DNA of 64,000 bases, from assembly GCA_001464035.1 (NCBI GenBank), contig LNEC01000019.1, forward strand, positions 372,001-436,000, given 5' to 3'. Shown here piece by piece: positions 28,543-37,508 of the stretch. Below the pieces are notes generated by a model, which ran no database searches, was not told where the DNA came from, and was given only the letters and a program-made list of their open reading frames with translations. This DNA is from Bradyrhizobiaceae bacterium Ga0074131 (lineage in GTDB: Bacteria > Pseudomonadota > Alphaproteobacteria > Rhizobiales > Xanthobacteraceae). Positions within the stretch are counted from its first letter, which is position 1, and each line of letters opens with the position of its first letter. A program made the position numbers and the translations under genes.

Positions 28543-28697
28543 ATGTCGGTTCCAGGGGCATGTCCATCGGCCTCGGCGTAACGGGGCTGCCGCTGCCGGC
28601 GTAAAGACCTATATTGGAGTCACAGATGAAGCGTTCGAAGGGTGCCGGGTCCAGGGTGTCCCGGAACGCGTCTTCGACATCGAAAAGGTGATTCCCC

Positions 28698-29354
28698 ATG
28701 TTCTTCATGCGCAAAACCACCGCATTGCCGAGCGCCGCCGAGGCGCTGCCGGGACGTTCGACACCGATCCCGACCGCCAAGACGCATTTCGTGAACGGCC
28801 GCCAATTGCAGCCGCCTTATCCCGCAGGCCTGGAACAGGCGGTGTTCGGCCTCGGCTGCTTCTGGGGTGCTGAGCGGAAATTCTGGGAGCTCGGCGACGG
28901 CATCTATACCACCGCCGTGGGTTACGCCGGCGGCCATACCCGAAACCCGACCTACGAAGAGACTTGCTCGGGCGGCACTGGTCATACCGAAGCTGTGCTG
29001 GTGGTGTTCGATCCCAAGAAGATTTCTTATGAGCAACTGCTCAAGACGTTTTGGGAAAGCCACAATCCCACCCAGGGCATGCGTCAGGGCAATGACGTCG
29101 GCACCCAGTATCGTTCCGCGATCTACACGTTTGGCGACGCGCAGCGCAAAGCTGCCGACGCGTCGAAGTCGGCGTACCAGAAGGCGCTGGCGGCGAAAGG
29201 CCTCGGCACCATCACCACCGAGATCGCGCCGTCAGGCGAATTCTATTTCGCCGAGGACTATCATCAGCAGTATCTCGCCAAGAATCCGGCCGGCTATTGC
29301 GGGCTTGGCGGCACCGGAGTGTCGTGTCCGGTCGGGGCCGGGGTCAGCGCCTGA
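28698..29354 (+). CDS. msrA: Peptide-methionine (S)-S-oxide reductase MsrA
   Basis: MsrA repairs oxidised methionine in proteins using thioredoxin. The catalytic GLGCFWGAERKFW motif (Cys54) is followed by GVYTT-like GIYTTAVGYAGGHTRNPTYEETCSGGTGHTEAV and HNPTQGMRQGNDVGTQYRS, all typical. A Cys near the C-terminus (GYCGLGGTGVSCPVG) can act as the resolving Cys. The 218-residue length with a 40-residue N-terminal extension fits the longer MsrA group. No signal peptide. Confidence 0.96.
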   Translation: MFFMRKTTALPSAAEALPGRSTPIPTAKTHFVNGRQLQPPYPAGLEQAVFGLGCFWGAERKFWELGDGIYTTAVGYAGGHTRNPTYEETCSGGTGHTEAVLVVFDPKKISYEQLLKTFWESHNPTQGMRQGNDVGTQYRSAIYTFGDAQRKAADASKSAYQKALAAKGLGTITTEIAPSGEFYFAEDYHQQYLAKNPAGYCGLGGTGVSCPVGAGVSA

Positions 29355-29361
29355 TCTTTCT

Positions 29362-29502
29362 TGCCGCTCCCCGCTTGCGGGTTGGGGTGGGGGGCGCCTC
29401 CGCAATCGCAGTGCCCGATGACGCATTCCCCACCCGCCGCGCTCTGGCGCGCAATTGCCATGCCGAGCGCGTCGACCTCTCCCACAATCGGGAGAGGTAA
29501 GG
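29362..29502. repeat. Hairpin repeats of the CTCTCCC...GGGAGAG class
   Basis: The gap after msrA holds CTCCCCGCTTGCGGGTTGGGGTGGGG (about 29367-29393) and CCTCTCCCACAATCGGGAGAGG (about 29478-29499), with an internal CGCGC/GCGCG stem between them. The second hairpin and the CCCACCC spacing resemble the repeats around the DUF559 gene at 23.1-23.5 kb, but no nuclease gene is present here. Confidence 0.5.
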
Positions 29503-29582
29503 TCGCGCGCGCAACAACGCCCGCGCGCCAACGATTTGTTAACCATAACCGGTGCAACAGTTGGGCTGTCTCGCTATGAGGA

Positions 29583-30335
29583 ATGGCTCCGGTGCGGGTT
29601 GCGCGCGCGTTTCGAATGCCGATCATTGCCGCCTTTGCCGCGCTCGCCGTGTCGGGCTGCATGCGCGCGACCGCGCCGGTGCCGGTCGTCCAGCCGCATC
29701 CTGATCTCGACTCGATAGCCTACGGCCGACCTCGCGATTCTGCTCCGCCGGTGGCGGTTGCCGATTCCAGCGGCGCCATCGGCGCGTTTCGCACCAGCCT
29801 TGCCGCCGCGCCCCATCGTTCCCACGCGCCGGTTCCGGTGGTCTATGCGGCCGCACCGATCCCGGTGGCCTACGACGCGGCCTATCATCTCGACGCCGGC
29901 GACAGGTTGCGGGTCGTGGTCTACGGCCAGGAGGGTCTCACCAACAGCTACGCCATCGATGCCGCCGGCTCCATCACCATGCCGCTGATCGGCGCGGTAC
30001 CGGCACGCGGACGGACTCCCGCGCGCCTCGCCGCCGACATCACCGCCAAGCTGCGTAACGGCTTTATCCGCGAGCCATCGGTGGCGGTGGAGATCGAGGC
30101 CTATCGGCCATTCTTCATTCTCGGCGAAGTCGCAACCCCCGGCCAATATCCCTATGTGCCAAACATGTCCGTCGAGAGCGCGGTGGCGATTGCCGGCGGC
30201 TTCTCGCCGCGCGCGCGCCGTGACCGCGTCACGCTCACCCATACCGATGCTTCGGGTTCATCGCGCATCGTGGTGCCGCTCGGCACGGCAATCAGCCCCG
30301 GCGATACCGTGCTGGTCGGCGAACGCTGGTTCTGA
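29583..30335 (+). CDS. Polysaccharide biosynthesis/export family lipoprotein (Wza-like, SLBB)
   Basis: A 250-residue protein with an N-terminal lipoprotein signal (IIAAFAALAVSGC, lipobox Cys about residue 23). After a Pro/Ala-rich linker, the polysaccharide export domain begins YHLDAGDRLRVVVYGQEGLTNSYAIDAAGSITMPLIGAVPARG, followed by a SLBB-like segment FFILGEVATPGQYPYVPNMSVESAVAIAGGF. Such proteins form outer-membrane or periplasmic pores for exopolysaccharide export. No tyrosine kinase or glycosyltransferase gene is adjacent, so this is an orphan copy. Confidence 0.9.
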   Translation: MAPVRVARAFRMPIIAAFAALAVSGCMRATAPVPVVQPHPDLDSIAYGRPRDSAPPVAVADSSGAIGAFRTSLAAAPHRSHAPVPVVYAAAPIPVAYDAAYHLDAGDRLRVVVYGQEGLTNSYAIDAAGSITMPLIGAVPARGRTPARLAADITAKLRNGFIREPSVAVEIEAYRPFFILGEVATPGQYPYVPNMSVESAVAIAGGFSPRARRDRVTLTHTDASGSSRIVVPLGTAISPGDTVLVGERWF

Positions 30336-30348
30336 ATTTCTCAGCCGC

Positions 30349-30448
30349 ATTCCGGGATGGTCCGAAGGACGAGACCTCAGATGTGCAATTGCACATCTGG
30401 GAATCTCGAGATGCCCGGTTCGTGCTGACGCACGCCCAGGAATGACGG
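30349..30448. repeat. Dispersed repeat with a 20-base perfect palindrome
   Basis: Begins CATTCCGGGATGG and ends GGAATGACGG, with a central perfect palindrome AGATGTGCAATTGCACATCT at 30379-30398. The whole unit is a type of intergenic repeat I associate with Bradyrhizobium genomes (recognised from memory). Role unknown. Confidence 0.6.
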
Positions 30449-30637
30449 CAGCTTATTTCTCCAAAGGCCTGGCGAAAAACGCGAGGCTGCGCGGCTGTGG
30501 TGTATCGGCGCAGTCGCCGGCCAAGTTCGAACGGTGCTTCAAACCGCGGCTGGGCCATGCTAACGAAGCTAGGTGAATCGCGCCCTGCGCCTTTCATTCA
30601 AACAATCAGCATCCATCGAATCAAGAGAAAGAAACCG

Positions 30638-31645
30638 ATGAAGCTCTGTTCGCTCAACGAGGCGGTGCGCGCCGCCAAGGCGTCGGTCGTGCTGGCGCTG
30701 GTCGCCGTGATGGCCCTGTGGGCCTTCTCGCAGCAGGCGGCCGCGCAGTCCTATCCGAACCGGCGCATCACGTTCGTCGTCCCCTATCCCGCGGGAGGCG
30801 CGACCGATGTTTCGGCCCGGCTGCTCGCCACCAAATTGTCCGACGCATGGAAGCAGACGGTCACGGTGGAAAACAAGTCCGGCGCGGGCGGCGTGATCGG
30901 CAATGATTTCGTCGCCAAGGCGCAGCCCGACGGCTATACCGTGCTGGTCGCCATTACCCAGATCATCCAGGCGCCGAGCCTCGTTTCGAACCTGCCATAT
31001 GATGTCTTCAAGGATCTGGCGCCGGTGACGCAGGTCGCGCTGTCGACGATCGTTCTGACGGTTCCCGATGCGCAGCCGATAAAATCGCTCAAGGATCTGA
31101 TTGAACTTGCCAAGGCGAATCCCGGCAAGCTGCCTTACGGCAGCTTCGGCAACGCAACGACGTCGCATTTGTACGGCGAATTGCTCAAGAAGACCGCCGG
31201 CATCGACATGACCCACGTTCCCTATCGTGGCGCGGCTCCCCTTATGAACGATTTGCTCGGCAATCAGGTGACCGCGGCTTTCGTCGATCTGACCACGGCC
31301 GGGTCTCAATTGAGCGCGGGCAAGGTGAGAGCGCTTGCTATTGGCGGCGAGAAACGTAGGTCCCAACTGCCCGATGTTCCGACGCTCGCCGAACTCGGTT
31401 ATCCCGGCTTTGAGGCCGAAGGCTGGGTCGGCATCTTCGTGCCGGCCGCAACGCCAAGGGATATCGTGGCCAAACTGTCGTCGGAACTGGCCCGCATCAT
31501 CGCCTCTCCCGAGGGCGTGGCGGGGTTGCAGGCCCTCAGCCTGCTGCCCGTGGGCGGTTCGGCGGAAACGTTTGAAGCCGTGCTGCGCCGTGATCATGCG
31601 CGGTGGGCCGATGTCGCCAAAGCTGCCGGCGTCAGAGGCGAGTAA
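30638..31645 (+). CDS. Tripartite tricarboxylate transporter substrate-binding protein (Bug family)
   Basis: A 335-residue periplasmic binding protein. A signal peptide (LALVAVMALWAFSQQAAAQ) is followed by YPNRRITFVVPYPAGGATDVSARLL, the standard Bug N-terminal domain, and VENKSGAGGVIGNDFVAKAQPDGYT. ATG 30638 with AAGAGAAAGAAACC upstream gives the natural start; a longer frame runs through the repeat region. Bug proteins bind carboxylates or other small acids. No TctA/TctB permease genes accompany it, as is usual for the expanded Bug families of Bradyrhizobium. Confidence 0.92.
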   Translation: MKLCSLNEAVRAAKASVVLALVAVMALWAFSQQAAAQSYPNRRITFVVPYPAGGATDVSARLLATKLSDAWKQTVTVENKSGAGGVIGNDFVAKAQPDGYTVLVAITQIIQAPSLVSNLPYDVFKDLAPVTQVALSTIVLTVPDAQPIKSLKDLIELAKANPGKLPYGSFGNATTSHLYGELLKKTAGIDMTHVPYRGAAPLMNDLLGNQVTAAFVDLTTAGSQLSAGKVRALAIGGEKRRSQLPDVPTLAELGYPGFEAEGWVGIFVPAATPRDIVAKLSSELARIIASPEGVAGLQALSLLPVGGSAETFEAVLRRDHARWADVAKAAGVRGE

Positions 31646-31653
31646 ACAGCGCC

Positions 31654-32328
31654 TCAGGCGACGAGGTGCTTGCGCAGGAACGCCATGCTGCGCGGCCAGG
31701 CGATATCGGCGCTGGCCTTGTCGTAGCTGGCCCGCTCGTCGCAATGAAAACCGTGCTGCGCGCCCGGATAGACATGGATCTCGACGTCCGGCCGCTTTGT
31801 CCTGATCGCCGCGACATCGCTGAGCGGGATACCCGCGTCCTTTTCGCCGAAATGCAATTGGGTCGGCACCTGCGGCTTGTCGTCGGCGAAGCGGACGATG
31901 GCGCCGCCGTAATAGCCGATCGCCGCCGACAGGCCCGACAGTTTGGTCGCAGCGGCATAGGCGATGCTGCCGCCAAGACAGAAGCCGATGATGCCGATCG
32001 GGCCGACGTCCCTGACGGCGTCGATGGCAGCCTGGGTGTCGCGCAGCATCGCCGCCCAGTCGGGATTGGCGATGAATTGGCGCGCGGTCGCCACCTCGTC
32101 CGGCGAATAGCCGCACTGAAAATTGGGCTGGATGCGATCGAAGATCGCGGGCGCGATTGCAACATACCCTTCGCCGGCCAGGCGATCGCAAACCGCGCGG
32201 ATGTGATGATTGACGCCAAAGATTTCCTGGATCACCACCACCGCCGCCGGGGCCGCGCCTGCGGGGTCGGCGCGATAGCCGCCCAGCTGGAAATGGTCCG
32301 AAGCCGTCAATTTTATCTGCTGTCCCAC
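31654..32328 (-). CDS. Dienelactone hydrolase family protein
   Basis: A 224-residue alpha/beta hydrolase with the DLH nucleophile motif GFCLGGSIAYAAA (Cys117), an EIFGVNHHIRAVCDRLAGEGYVAIAP N-terminal stretch with the conserved Glu, and YPGAQHGFHCDERASYD with the catalytic His. DLH enzymes hydrolyse dienelactone to maleylacetate in chloroaromatic breakdown, but many homologues have other ester substrates. Start is GTG with AAGGGATG upstream. It faces the Bug gene convergently. Confidence 0.9.
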   Translation of the reverse strand: MGQQIKLTASDHFQLGGYRADPAGAAPAAVVVIQEIFGVNHHIRAVCDRLAGEGYVAIAPAIFDRIQPNFQCGYSPDEVATARQFIANPDWAAMLRDTQAAIDAVRDVGPIGIIGFCLGGSIAYAAATKLSGLSAAIGYYGGAIVRFADDKPQVPTQLHFGEKDAGIPLSDVAAIRTKRPDVEIHVYPGAQHGFHCDERASYDKASADIAWPRSMAFLRKHLVA

Positions 32329-32388
32329 GGGTCATCCCTTGGTTGAGAGTTGATCTTTTTCGAGAACGGGCACGACGGGGTCCGCCGG

Positions 32389-32745
32389 CTATTGCCACAT
32401 CCAGTTGTCGCCCCAATCGCCCTTCCAGCCGGCCAGGCGGCCATCCCGGAATTGCAGGTAGAGCCGGTGGCGGTGAGGAAACAATCCGCTGCCGCCGATG
32501 TTGCGGAACGCCAGGAAGATTTCGTTGCCCGGGCGGCCCTTGATGTGATGGAGCGGGACGCCGAGCGCACGTGAGGTATCCGCGGCATTCATGCCGAAGG
32601 CCAGCGGCACGTTGTTCGACGACGTCGCGATGAAGGGCGGCGGGTGGCGACCGCCGAGCGGCGCGAGGCCTTGCGCATCGGCGGGAGCGGGCGTTCCGCT
32701 CCAGGCAGCAATGATCGAGACGGCCGCGGCGACAAGAATCCTCAT
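32389..32745 (-). CDS. Hypothetical secreted protein, 118 aa
   Basis: A probable signal peptide (RILVAAAVSIIAAWSGTPAPADAQ) precedes a small domain with ATSSNNVPLAFGMNAADTSRALG and NEIFLAFRNIGGSGLFPHRHRLYLQFRDGRLAGWKGDW. The pattern recalls small SmpA/OmlA-like periplasmic beta proteins, but I cannot assign a family. Its ATG overlaps the stop of the alpha/beta hydrolase gene by four bases (ATGA), so the two are translationally coupled. Confidence 0.75.
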   Translation of the reverse strand: MRILVAAAVSIIAAWSGTPAPADAQGLAPLGGRHPPPFIATSSNNVPLAFGMNAADTSRALGVPLHHIKGRPGNEIFLAFRNIGGSGLFPHRHRLYLQFRDGRLAGWKGDWGDNWMWQ

Positions 32746-33530
32746 GACGCCGCCTGTCGGGGAACCCCGGCATCGAGGCTGCCGAGGAATGGCAATACTG
32801 CGTCGATGAAGGCCTGCGGCTGGTCGATGTTGACGGCGTGGCCGGCGGCCGGGATCACCACCTTCGCCGCCCCGGGAATCTTCGCCGCCATGTAGTCGGA
32901 GGCGGCGAGGAACGGCGCGTCATCGGCGCCGACCACGACCAGTGCCGGCACCTTGATATCGGGCAGCGATTCGATCACGCGGGCGTCGCGCTGGGTCAGC
33001 ATGCCGCGCGCGGCGCGCGCCAGTCCCGACGCGTCGCGATGGCTCACCTCCGAACGCTCGCGGCTGGCGGACTTCAGCACCGCGAGGCCTTCGCGCTCGA
33101 AGCGGTCGCCGGTCTCGTGCGCGCGCCTGTTCCAGGCCTCGCGGGCGTCGTCCTTCCTGAAGCCCGGCCCGGTGTCGATGATCAGCAGCGCGCGCACCCG
33201 TTCCGGATACGCGCGATGAAATGCCAGCGACATGTAGCCGCCGAGCGATAGCCCGCCGACGATGGCGCTGGAAGCGCCGAGCTCGTCGAGCAGTGCGGCC
33301 ATGTCGGCCACTGTCGCAGTCTCGCTGTAGGCGGAGGGATCATCGGGATAGTCCGACCGGCCGTGGCCGCGCATGTCCCACAACACCAGCTGGTGATGCC
33401 GCGACAGCGCCTCGATCTGGCCCTGCCACATCTCGCCGGTCGATGAATAGCCATGGGTCAGCAGCAGCGGCGGGCCGGAGCCATGAACTTCGTAATAGAT
33501 GTCGACCCCGGCGCGGTTGAGCTTTGGCAT
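32742..33530 (-). CDS. Alpha/beta hydrolase
   Basis: A 262-residue hydrolase with the fold's hallmarks: LLLTHGYSSTGEMW (oxyanion loop HG), GGLSLGGYMSL with nucleophile Ser95, and AAGHAVNIDQP with the catalytic His near the C-terminus. It resembles 3-oxoadipate enol-lactonase-type hydrolases, but the substrate is unknown. AGGAAATGCC before ATG 33530 decides the start over a longer frame. It is coupled to the small secreted protein gene downstream. Confidence 0.9.
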   Translation of the reverse strand: MPKLNRAGVDIYYEVHGSGPPLLLTHGYSSTGEMWQGQIEALSRHHQLVLWDMRGHGRSDYPDDPSAYSETATVADMAALLDELGASSAIVGGLSLGGYMSLAFHRAYPERVRALLIIDTGPGFRKDDAREAWNRRAHETGDRFEREGLAVLKSASRERSEVSHRDASGLARAARGMLTQRDARVIESLPDIKVPALVVVGADDAPFLAASDYMAAKIPGAAKVVIPAAGHAVNIDQPQAFIDAVLPFLGSLDAGVPRQAAS

Positions 33531-33597
33531 GGCATTTCCTGGCGATTTCCCGAATGTATCTCTTGACCTTAGTCTAATCATAAATGGGTATAGATGC

Positions 33598-33770
33598 CCA
33601 TCCTTCGAGACGGCCACTTCGTGGCCTTCTCAGGATGAAGTTCTGTCTTCGAACCACCCCGCTCCCTCATGGTGAGCGCGTCGGGCAGCGCCCTTGCGCT
33701 GTCCGGCGCGCGTCTCGAACCATCGGGCACATGGCCTGCTGCCATCCTTCGAGACGCCGCACGAAGCGCG
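33598..33770. repeat. Hairpin repeats of the CCTTCGAGACG...TCAGGATGA class
   Basis: CATCCTTCGAGACGGCCAC-TTC-GTGGCCTTCTCAGGATGAAG at 33598-33640 forms a hairpin, and a partial second copy (CATCCTTCGAGACGCCGCAC) lies near 33743-33762. This repeat class is common in Rhizobiales intergenic DNA (recognised from memory). Confidence 0.6.
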
Positions 33771-33866
33771 CGCGGCATTTCTCCTACTCCGCCGCGGCTG
33801 CGACAAATCAACCCGTCGGGTAAAATTTCGCTTTCGCTGTCGGGCAAATCACTTTTACGACTCGCG

Positions 33867-34345
33867 TCATCCTGTCCCCGAGGAAGGGGCGTTGGCCATC
33901 GTCACCGAACGTTGGGATGGGATGCGGTGGACGCGGCGGCATCGTGCGCGCGATGGGATGGCAGGGCGGGCTTCACGGTCCGTGAGCGGTCCCAGGACGT
34001 GCTGACGAGCGGTGCTGAAGCGTACGGCGAAGTCGTGTGGTCCTGACAGCCTCTGGGTTGGCGTCAAGACCCGCGGAGGCGAAGCCGGCCCAACCGGGCG
34101 TCAGGCCAGCCTTCAATCCGCGGGGCGACGGTGACAAACAAATCCTGATCGCCGGGGAGAGCACGGTATAAGCCGTAAAGCCATTGCGCAGGGAATGTCG
34201 GATTGCCTCCGCTGCCCTGTATGCTCGTGTGCGCTTTCTTTCGCACATATTTGCACACGAGACCGCGGGTGCAGCGCGCATCCGGCATTCCCTGCTCCCT
34301 CTTTTCTCTCGAGGGACAACGACACGCAAACCTCGGGCAAATCAT
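33867..34345. repeat. Probable long dispersed repeat with spurious frames
   Basis: All three minus-strand frames here give 66-118 codon readings (for example HTSIQGSGGNPTFPAQWLYGLYRALPGDQD) without start signals. I recall near-identical readings at many places in Bradyrhizobium genomes, which indicates a multicopy element rather than genes. I therefore annotate no CDS. The central part also holds GTCGGATTGCC and TGTGCGAAA-type short inverted repeats. Confidence 0.45.
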
Positions 34346-34401
34346 GCCGCGAGAATGCGGACGTGTATCTGCTGGTTGAGATTGAATCCAGATGTATCCA
34401 C

Positions 34402-34489
34402 GTCATTGCGAGGAGCACTTGCGACGAAGCAATCCATCCCGCCACCGGCACCGTTGCCAAATGGATTGCTTCACTGCGCTCGCAATGAC
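34402..34489. repeat. Inverted dispersed repeat (GTCATTGCGAGGAGC...GCTCGCAATGAC)
   Basis: The ends GTCATTGCGAGGAGC and GCGCTCGCAATGAC are inverted copies, as are the inner GCGACGAAGCAATCCAT and ATGGATTGCTTCACTGCG. The result is a long two-armed hairpin. It is a very widespread repeat class in alphaproteobacteria. Confidence 0.75.
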
Positions 34490-34644
34490 CGTGTTCGCCT
34501 CCTGTGCCAAACCTCCTCCGCCATCGCGATCATTAAACTTGTAACGTTCGCACGAGCCCTGCATTCACGATGCCCATTAAGCCTCGGAGAACCCCTCGTC
34601 GTGTAGCCTTGGTTGCAAGTTCGCCGCGGCCATACCGAGGATCC

Positions 34645-35739
34645 ATGACAGCCCCAGCCCCCCAGTCTTCGCCCAAACGCCGGCTGCTGCTGGCGTCGGA
34701 CCGGAGCGATCAGAGCAGCGAACTGGCCGGCATCCTGCAAACGGTGAGCAAGGTCGATACCGTCTCGATGTCGGATCTTCCCGACGCGCCCAGTCAATTC
34801 GCGGGCGTCGTGGTCGACATCAATCTGCGGTCGCCCGAATGCGTTCAGCTGGTGCGCAACAAGCTGCGCTCGGAGCCCTACCGCGCGATGCCGCGGCTGT
34901 TCGTTCTCGCCGACGCCCTGCATCACGGCTCGATGCAGGCCTGGGCGCTGGGCGCCACGGATACCATATCGCGGCCGTTCGATGCGCAGGCCATCCTGCA
35001 GCGCGTCCGCGCGGCGTTTCCCGACAGCCATGGCTACGACGCCACCGATCGCGGCAAGGCCCTGAACCGGGGCGTTGAGGCCGCGCATGCGGTGATGGTC
35101 AAGATCTTCGAGAAGCTTCCGGCGGGGGTTCCGCTGCAATTCAGTGACATCGTGGCGGCCGAAGGCAGGATTCTCAGGGCCATCAAGCACTCCTCGCTGC
35201 GCGAATGGCTGACCACGGTCGGCTGCCATCACAATGAAACCTATCGTCATTGCCTGTTTGTCACCGGCTTTGCCGTGGCGTTCGCGCAGCACCTCGGCAT
35301 GCGCGAGGACGACCAGCGCCGGCTGGCGCGCGCCGCCTTGCTGCACGATGTCGGCAAGGCGTTCATCCCCGTTGAGATCCTCGACAAGCCGGGACCGCTG
35401 ACATCAAGGGAAATGGCCGAAATGCGCGAGCACCCGCGCCGCGGTTTTGAAGCGCTCGCGGCCCAGGACGGCTTTCCTCCTGAAATGCTGGACGTGGTCC
35501 TGCATCATCACGAATTCCTCGACGGAACTGGCTATCCCAATGGGCTGCGCGGCAACCAGATCAGCGACATCGTGCGCCTCACCACCATCGTGGATATCTA
35601 CGCGGCGATGGTGGAGAAGCGAGCCTACCGGCTACAGCACACCCACGCCCAGGCGTTTGCGACGATGGAGGATATGGGAGACAGGCTCGATCAGCATCTG
35701 CTCCAGGCGTTCCGCCCGATCGCGTTCGGGCATTATTGA
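34645..35739 (+). CDS. HD-GYP domain cyclic-di-GMP phosphodiesterase with N-terminal receiver-like domain
   Basis: A 364-residue protein. The N-terminal 120 residues fold like a response-regulator receiver (RRLLLASDRSDQSSELAGIL, ATDTISRPFDAQAIL), but FAGVVVDINLRS shows only one clear acidic position. The C-terminal half has the HD-GYP signature: ALLHDVGKAFIPVEILDKPGPLT, MREHPRRGFEAL, and HHHEFLDGTGYPNGLRGNQISDIVRLTTIVDIYAAM. HD-GYP enzymes degrade cyclic di-GMP. Start chosen at ATG 34645 (MTAPAPQSS), since the preceding 25 codons look non-coding. It stands alone. Confidence 0.88.
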   Translation: MTAPAPQSSPKRRLLLASDRSDQSSELAGILQTVSKVDTVSMSDLPDAPSQFAGVVVDINLRSPECVQLVRNKLRSEPYRAMPRLFVLADALHHGSMQAWALGATDTISRPFDAQAILQRVRAAFPDSHGYDATDRGKALNRGVEAAHAVMVKIFEKLPAGVPLQFSDIVAAEGRILRAIKHSSLREWLTTVGCHHNETYRHCLFVTGFAVAFAQHLGMREDDQRRLARAALLHDVGKAFIPVEILDKPGPLTSREMAEMREHPRRGFEALAAQDGFPPEMLDVVLHHHEFLDGTGYPNGLRGNQISDIVRLTTIVDIYAAMVEKRAYRLQHTHAQAFATMEDMGDRLDQHLLQAFRPIAFGHY

Positions 35740-35751
35740 GTGCCTTTCGTA

Positions 35752-35790
35752 CCCCTCCCTCCACGCGCTCTTGCGCTTGGTGAGGAGGGA
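35752..35790. repeat. GC-rich hairpin downstream of the HD-GYP gene
   Basis: CCCTCCCTCCACGCGC and GCGCTTGGTGAGGAGGG pair around TCTT. It lies 13 bases after the HD-GYP stop and may act as a terminator for both convergent genes, but it has no U tract and belongs to the CTCCC/GGGAG repeat class. Confidence 0.4.
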
Positions 35791-35827
35791 AGAGAAGCGC
35801 ATTTGCTCGGATAAGGCGGCAAGCACT

Positions 35828-37414
35828 CTACCCCAGCATCTTGCGCAGTTCCGCCTTCGCCACCTTCTCCAGCGTCGAGCGCGGCATTTCGTCGACAAAG
35901 CGGATTTCGCGCGGCACCTTGAAATCGGCCAGCGCGCTGCGGCAGGCGGCCATCACGGTGTCGTGCAGACCCTTCGGCGCGCCTTCGACGCCGGCCGTCG
36001 GAATGATGAACACGACAGGCACCTCGTCGAGCATCGGGTGCTTCTTCGCCACCACCGCGGCCTCGCGCACGCCCGGCACCACCGCGATCACCTGCTCGAT
36101 CTCGGACGCCGCGACATTCTCGCCGCCGACCTTCAGCATGTCCTTGGCGCGGTCGCCAAATTTGATGAATCCGTGGTCCAGCAGGTTAACCCGGTCGCCG
36201 GTGATGAAATAGCCGTGCTCGTCGTAGCTTTCTCGCGTGGCTTTTTCATTGTGCAGGTATTCCGAGAACAGCGACAGTCCGGGAACGCCCTTGATCAGCA
36301 GATTGCCGGTGCCGCCAACCGGCGTCGGCGCGCCGTCGTCATCGGTGATGCGGATGGCGTATTCCGCCGCGGCGCGGCCGATCGACATCGGCACATTGGG
36401 CTGGTCGACTTCGCCGACGATGCCGTGGGTGATGGTCTCGGTCATGCCCCACCAGCCGATCATCTTGATGCCGAAGGCGGCGAACGGCGGCGGGTCGTTG
36501 ATCGCCGTGCCCCACAGCCGGAACCTGTGGTTGTCAGGCACTTCGTGCTCGAGCAGCGCCTTCATGCAGAACGGGATCGTCGAGGTCCAGGTGCAGCCGT
36601 GCTGCAGCGCCACGCTCCAGAACCGGCTCGCGGAGAATCTCGGCTGGATCACGCAGGAACCGCCGACCCACAGGCTCGCCAGCATCGAATAGGCCAGCGC
36701 GTTGGTGTGAAACAGCGGCAGATAGGTCTGGTGCACGTCGCCCTGGTGCAGATCCTGGTGCGCGGCGTTGACCTTGGCGCCCCACAGCGCATTGGCGTGG
36801 GTCCACAGCACCGCCTTCGGGCGCGACGTGGTGCCCGAGGTGTATTGTACGCTGCAGGCGGCTTGTGGATCGGCGGCGCGGCGCGGCCGGTCGGCGCTGT
36901 CGGCGAACAGCGCCTCGAAACTGTCGCTGCGCTGCGGATTGAAGCCCTGCGCAGGAGCTGCCCCGGCATCGTGCGAAATCACTGCGAGCCAGCGCAGGCC
37001 CCGGCACTGCGCCGCCACCATCTCGGCATAGGCCGGCTGGGTGATCGCGGCCACCGCGCCGCAATGACCCGCGAAATATTCCATTTCCGCCGGTGCCGAG
37101 CGGGTGTTGGTGGTCACCGCGATGGCGCCGAGTTCGACGCAGGCAAACCAGGCCAGCATCGCCTCGATGCAATTGTCGAGGTGGATCAGCACGAAGTCGC
37201 CGGGGTTGATGCCGCGCCCGGCCAGGCCCGCGGCAAGTGAGCCGACGCGGTCGTGAAATTCGCCGTAAGCCCAGATCCGCGCCGGCGCATCGAACGGCGC
37301 CCAGATCAGAAACGGATGGTCGCGCCGCGTCTCGGCGCGCATCCGCAGCAGCCACGGCACGTCGAGCCCCGCGAATGGCCCCACGATGCCGGGCGCCGCC
37401 TGTGAATTCGACAT
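35828..37414 (-). CDS. AMP-binding acid-CoA ligase (CaiC-like)
   Basis: A 528-residue ANL-superfamily ligase with QYTSGTTSRPKAVLWTHANA (A3), GWWGMTETITHGI (A5), FITGDRVNLLDHGFIKFGDRAKDMLKVGGENVAASEIE (A7-A8) and PRSTLEKVAKAELRKMLG at the C-terminus with the catalytic Lys. It resembles carnitine/crotonobetaine-CoA ligase-type enzymes. The ATG at 37414 is preceded by GGGAGGATCC, a strong Shine-Dalgarno, so the 38 extra upstream codons are excluded. It may work with the VOC and Bug proteins next to it, but no pathway is evident. Confidence 0.9.
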   Translation of the reverse strand: MSNSQAAPGIVGPFAGLDVPWLLRMRAETRRDHPFLIWAPFDAPARIWAYGEFHDRVGSLAAGLAGRGINPGDFVLIHLDNCIEAMLAWFACVELGAIAVTTNTRSAPAEMEYFAGHCGAVAAITQPAYAEMVAAQCRGLRWLAVISHDAGAAPAQGFNPQRSDSFEALFADSADRPRRAADPQAACSVQYTSGTTSRPKAVLWTHANALWGAKVNAAHQDLHQGDVHQTYLPLFHTNALAYSMLASLWVGGSCVIQPRFSASRFWSVALQHGCTWTSTIPFCMKALLEHEVPDNHRFRLWGTAINDPPPFAAFGIKMIGWWGMTETITHGIVGEVDQPNVPMSIGRAAAEYAIRITDDDGAPTPVGGTGNLLIKGVPGLSLFSEYLHNEKATRESYDEHGYFITGDRVNLLDHGFIKFGDRAKDMLKVGGENVAASEIEQVIAVVPGVREAAVVAKKHPMLDEVPVVFIIPTAGVEGAPKGLHDTVMAACRSALADFKVPREIRFVDEMPRSTLEKVAKAELRKMLG

Positions 37415-37508
37415 GGATCCTCCCGCGCAGCTTCGCCGGCCGGCTTCAAATGTTGTTGCTTGGGAGTAGTTCTGCCATTGGATGCGGCTGCGGGCAAATC
37501 CCGTCCCG

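Noticed and set aside
33867..34345. Small genes on the minus strand (66-118 codons)
   Set aside because: Overlapping readings in several frames, no start signals, and resemblance to a multicopy intergenic repeat.
35447..37240. 597-codon plus-strand reading antisense to the acid-CoA ligase
   Set aside because: Shadow of the ANL ligase; its start lies inside the HD-GYP gene and it has no domain.
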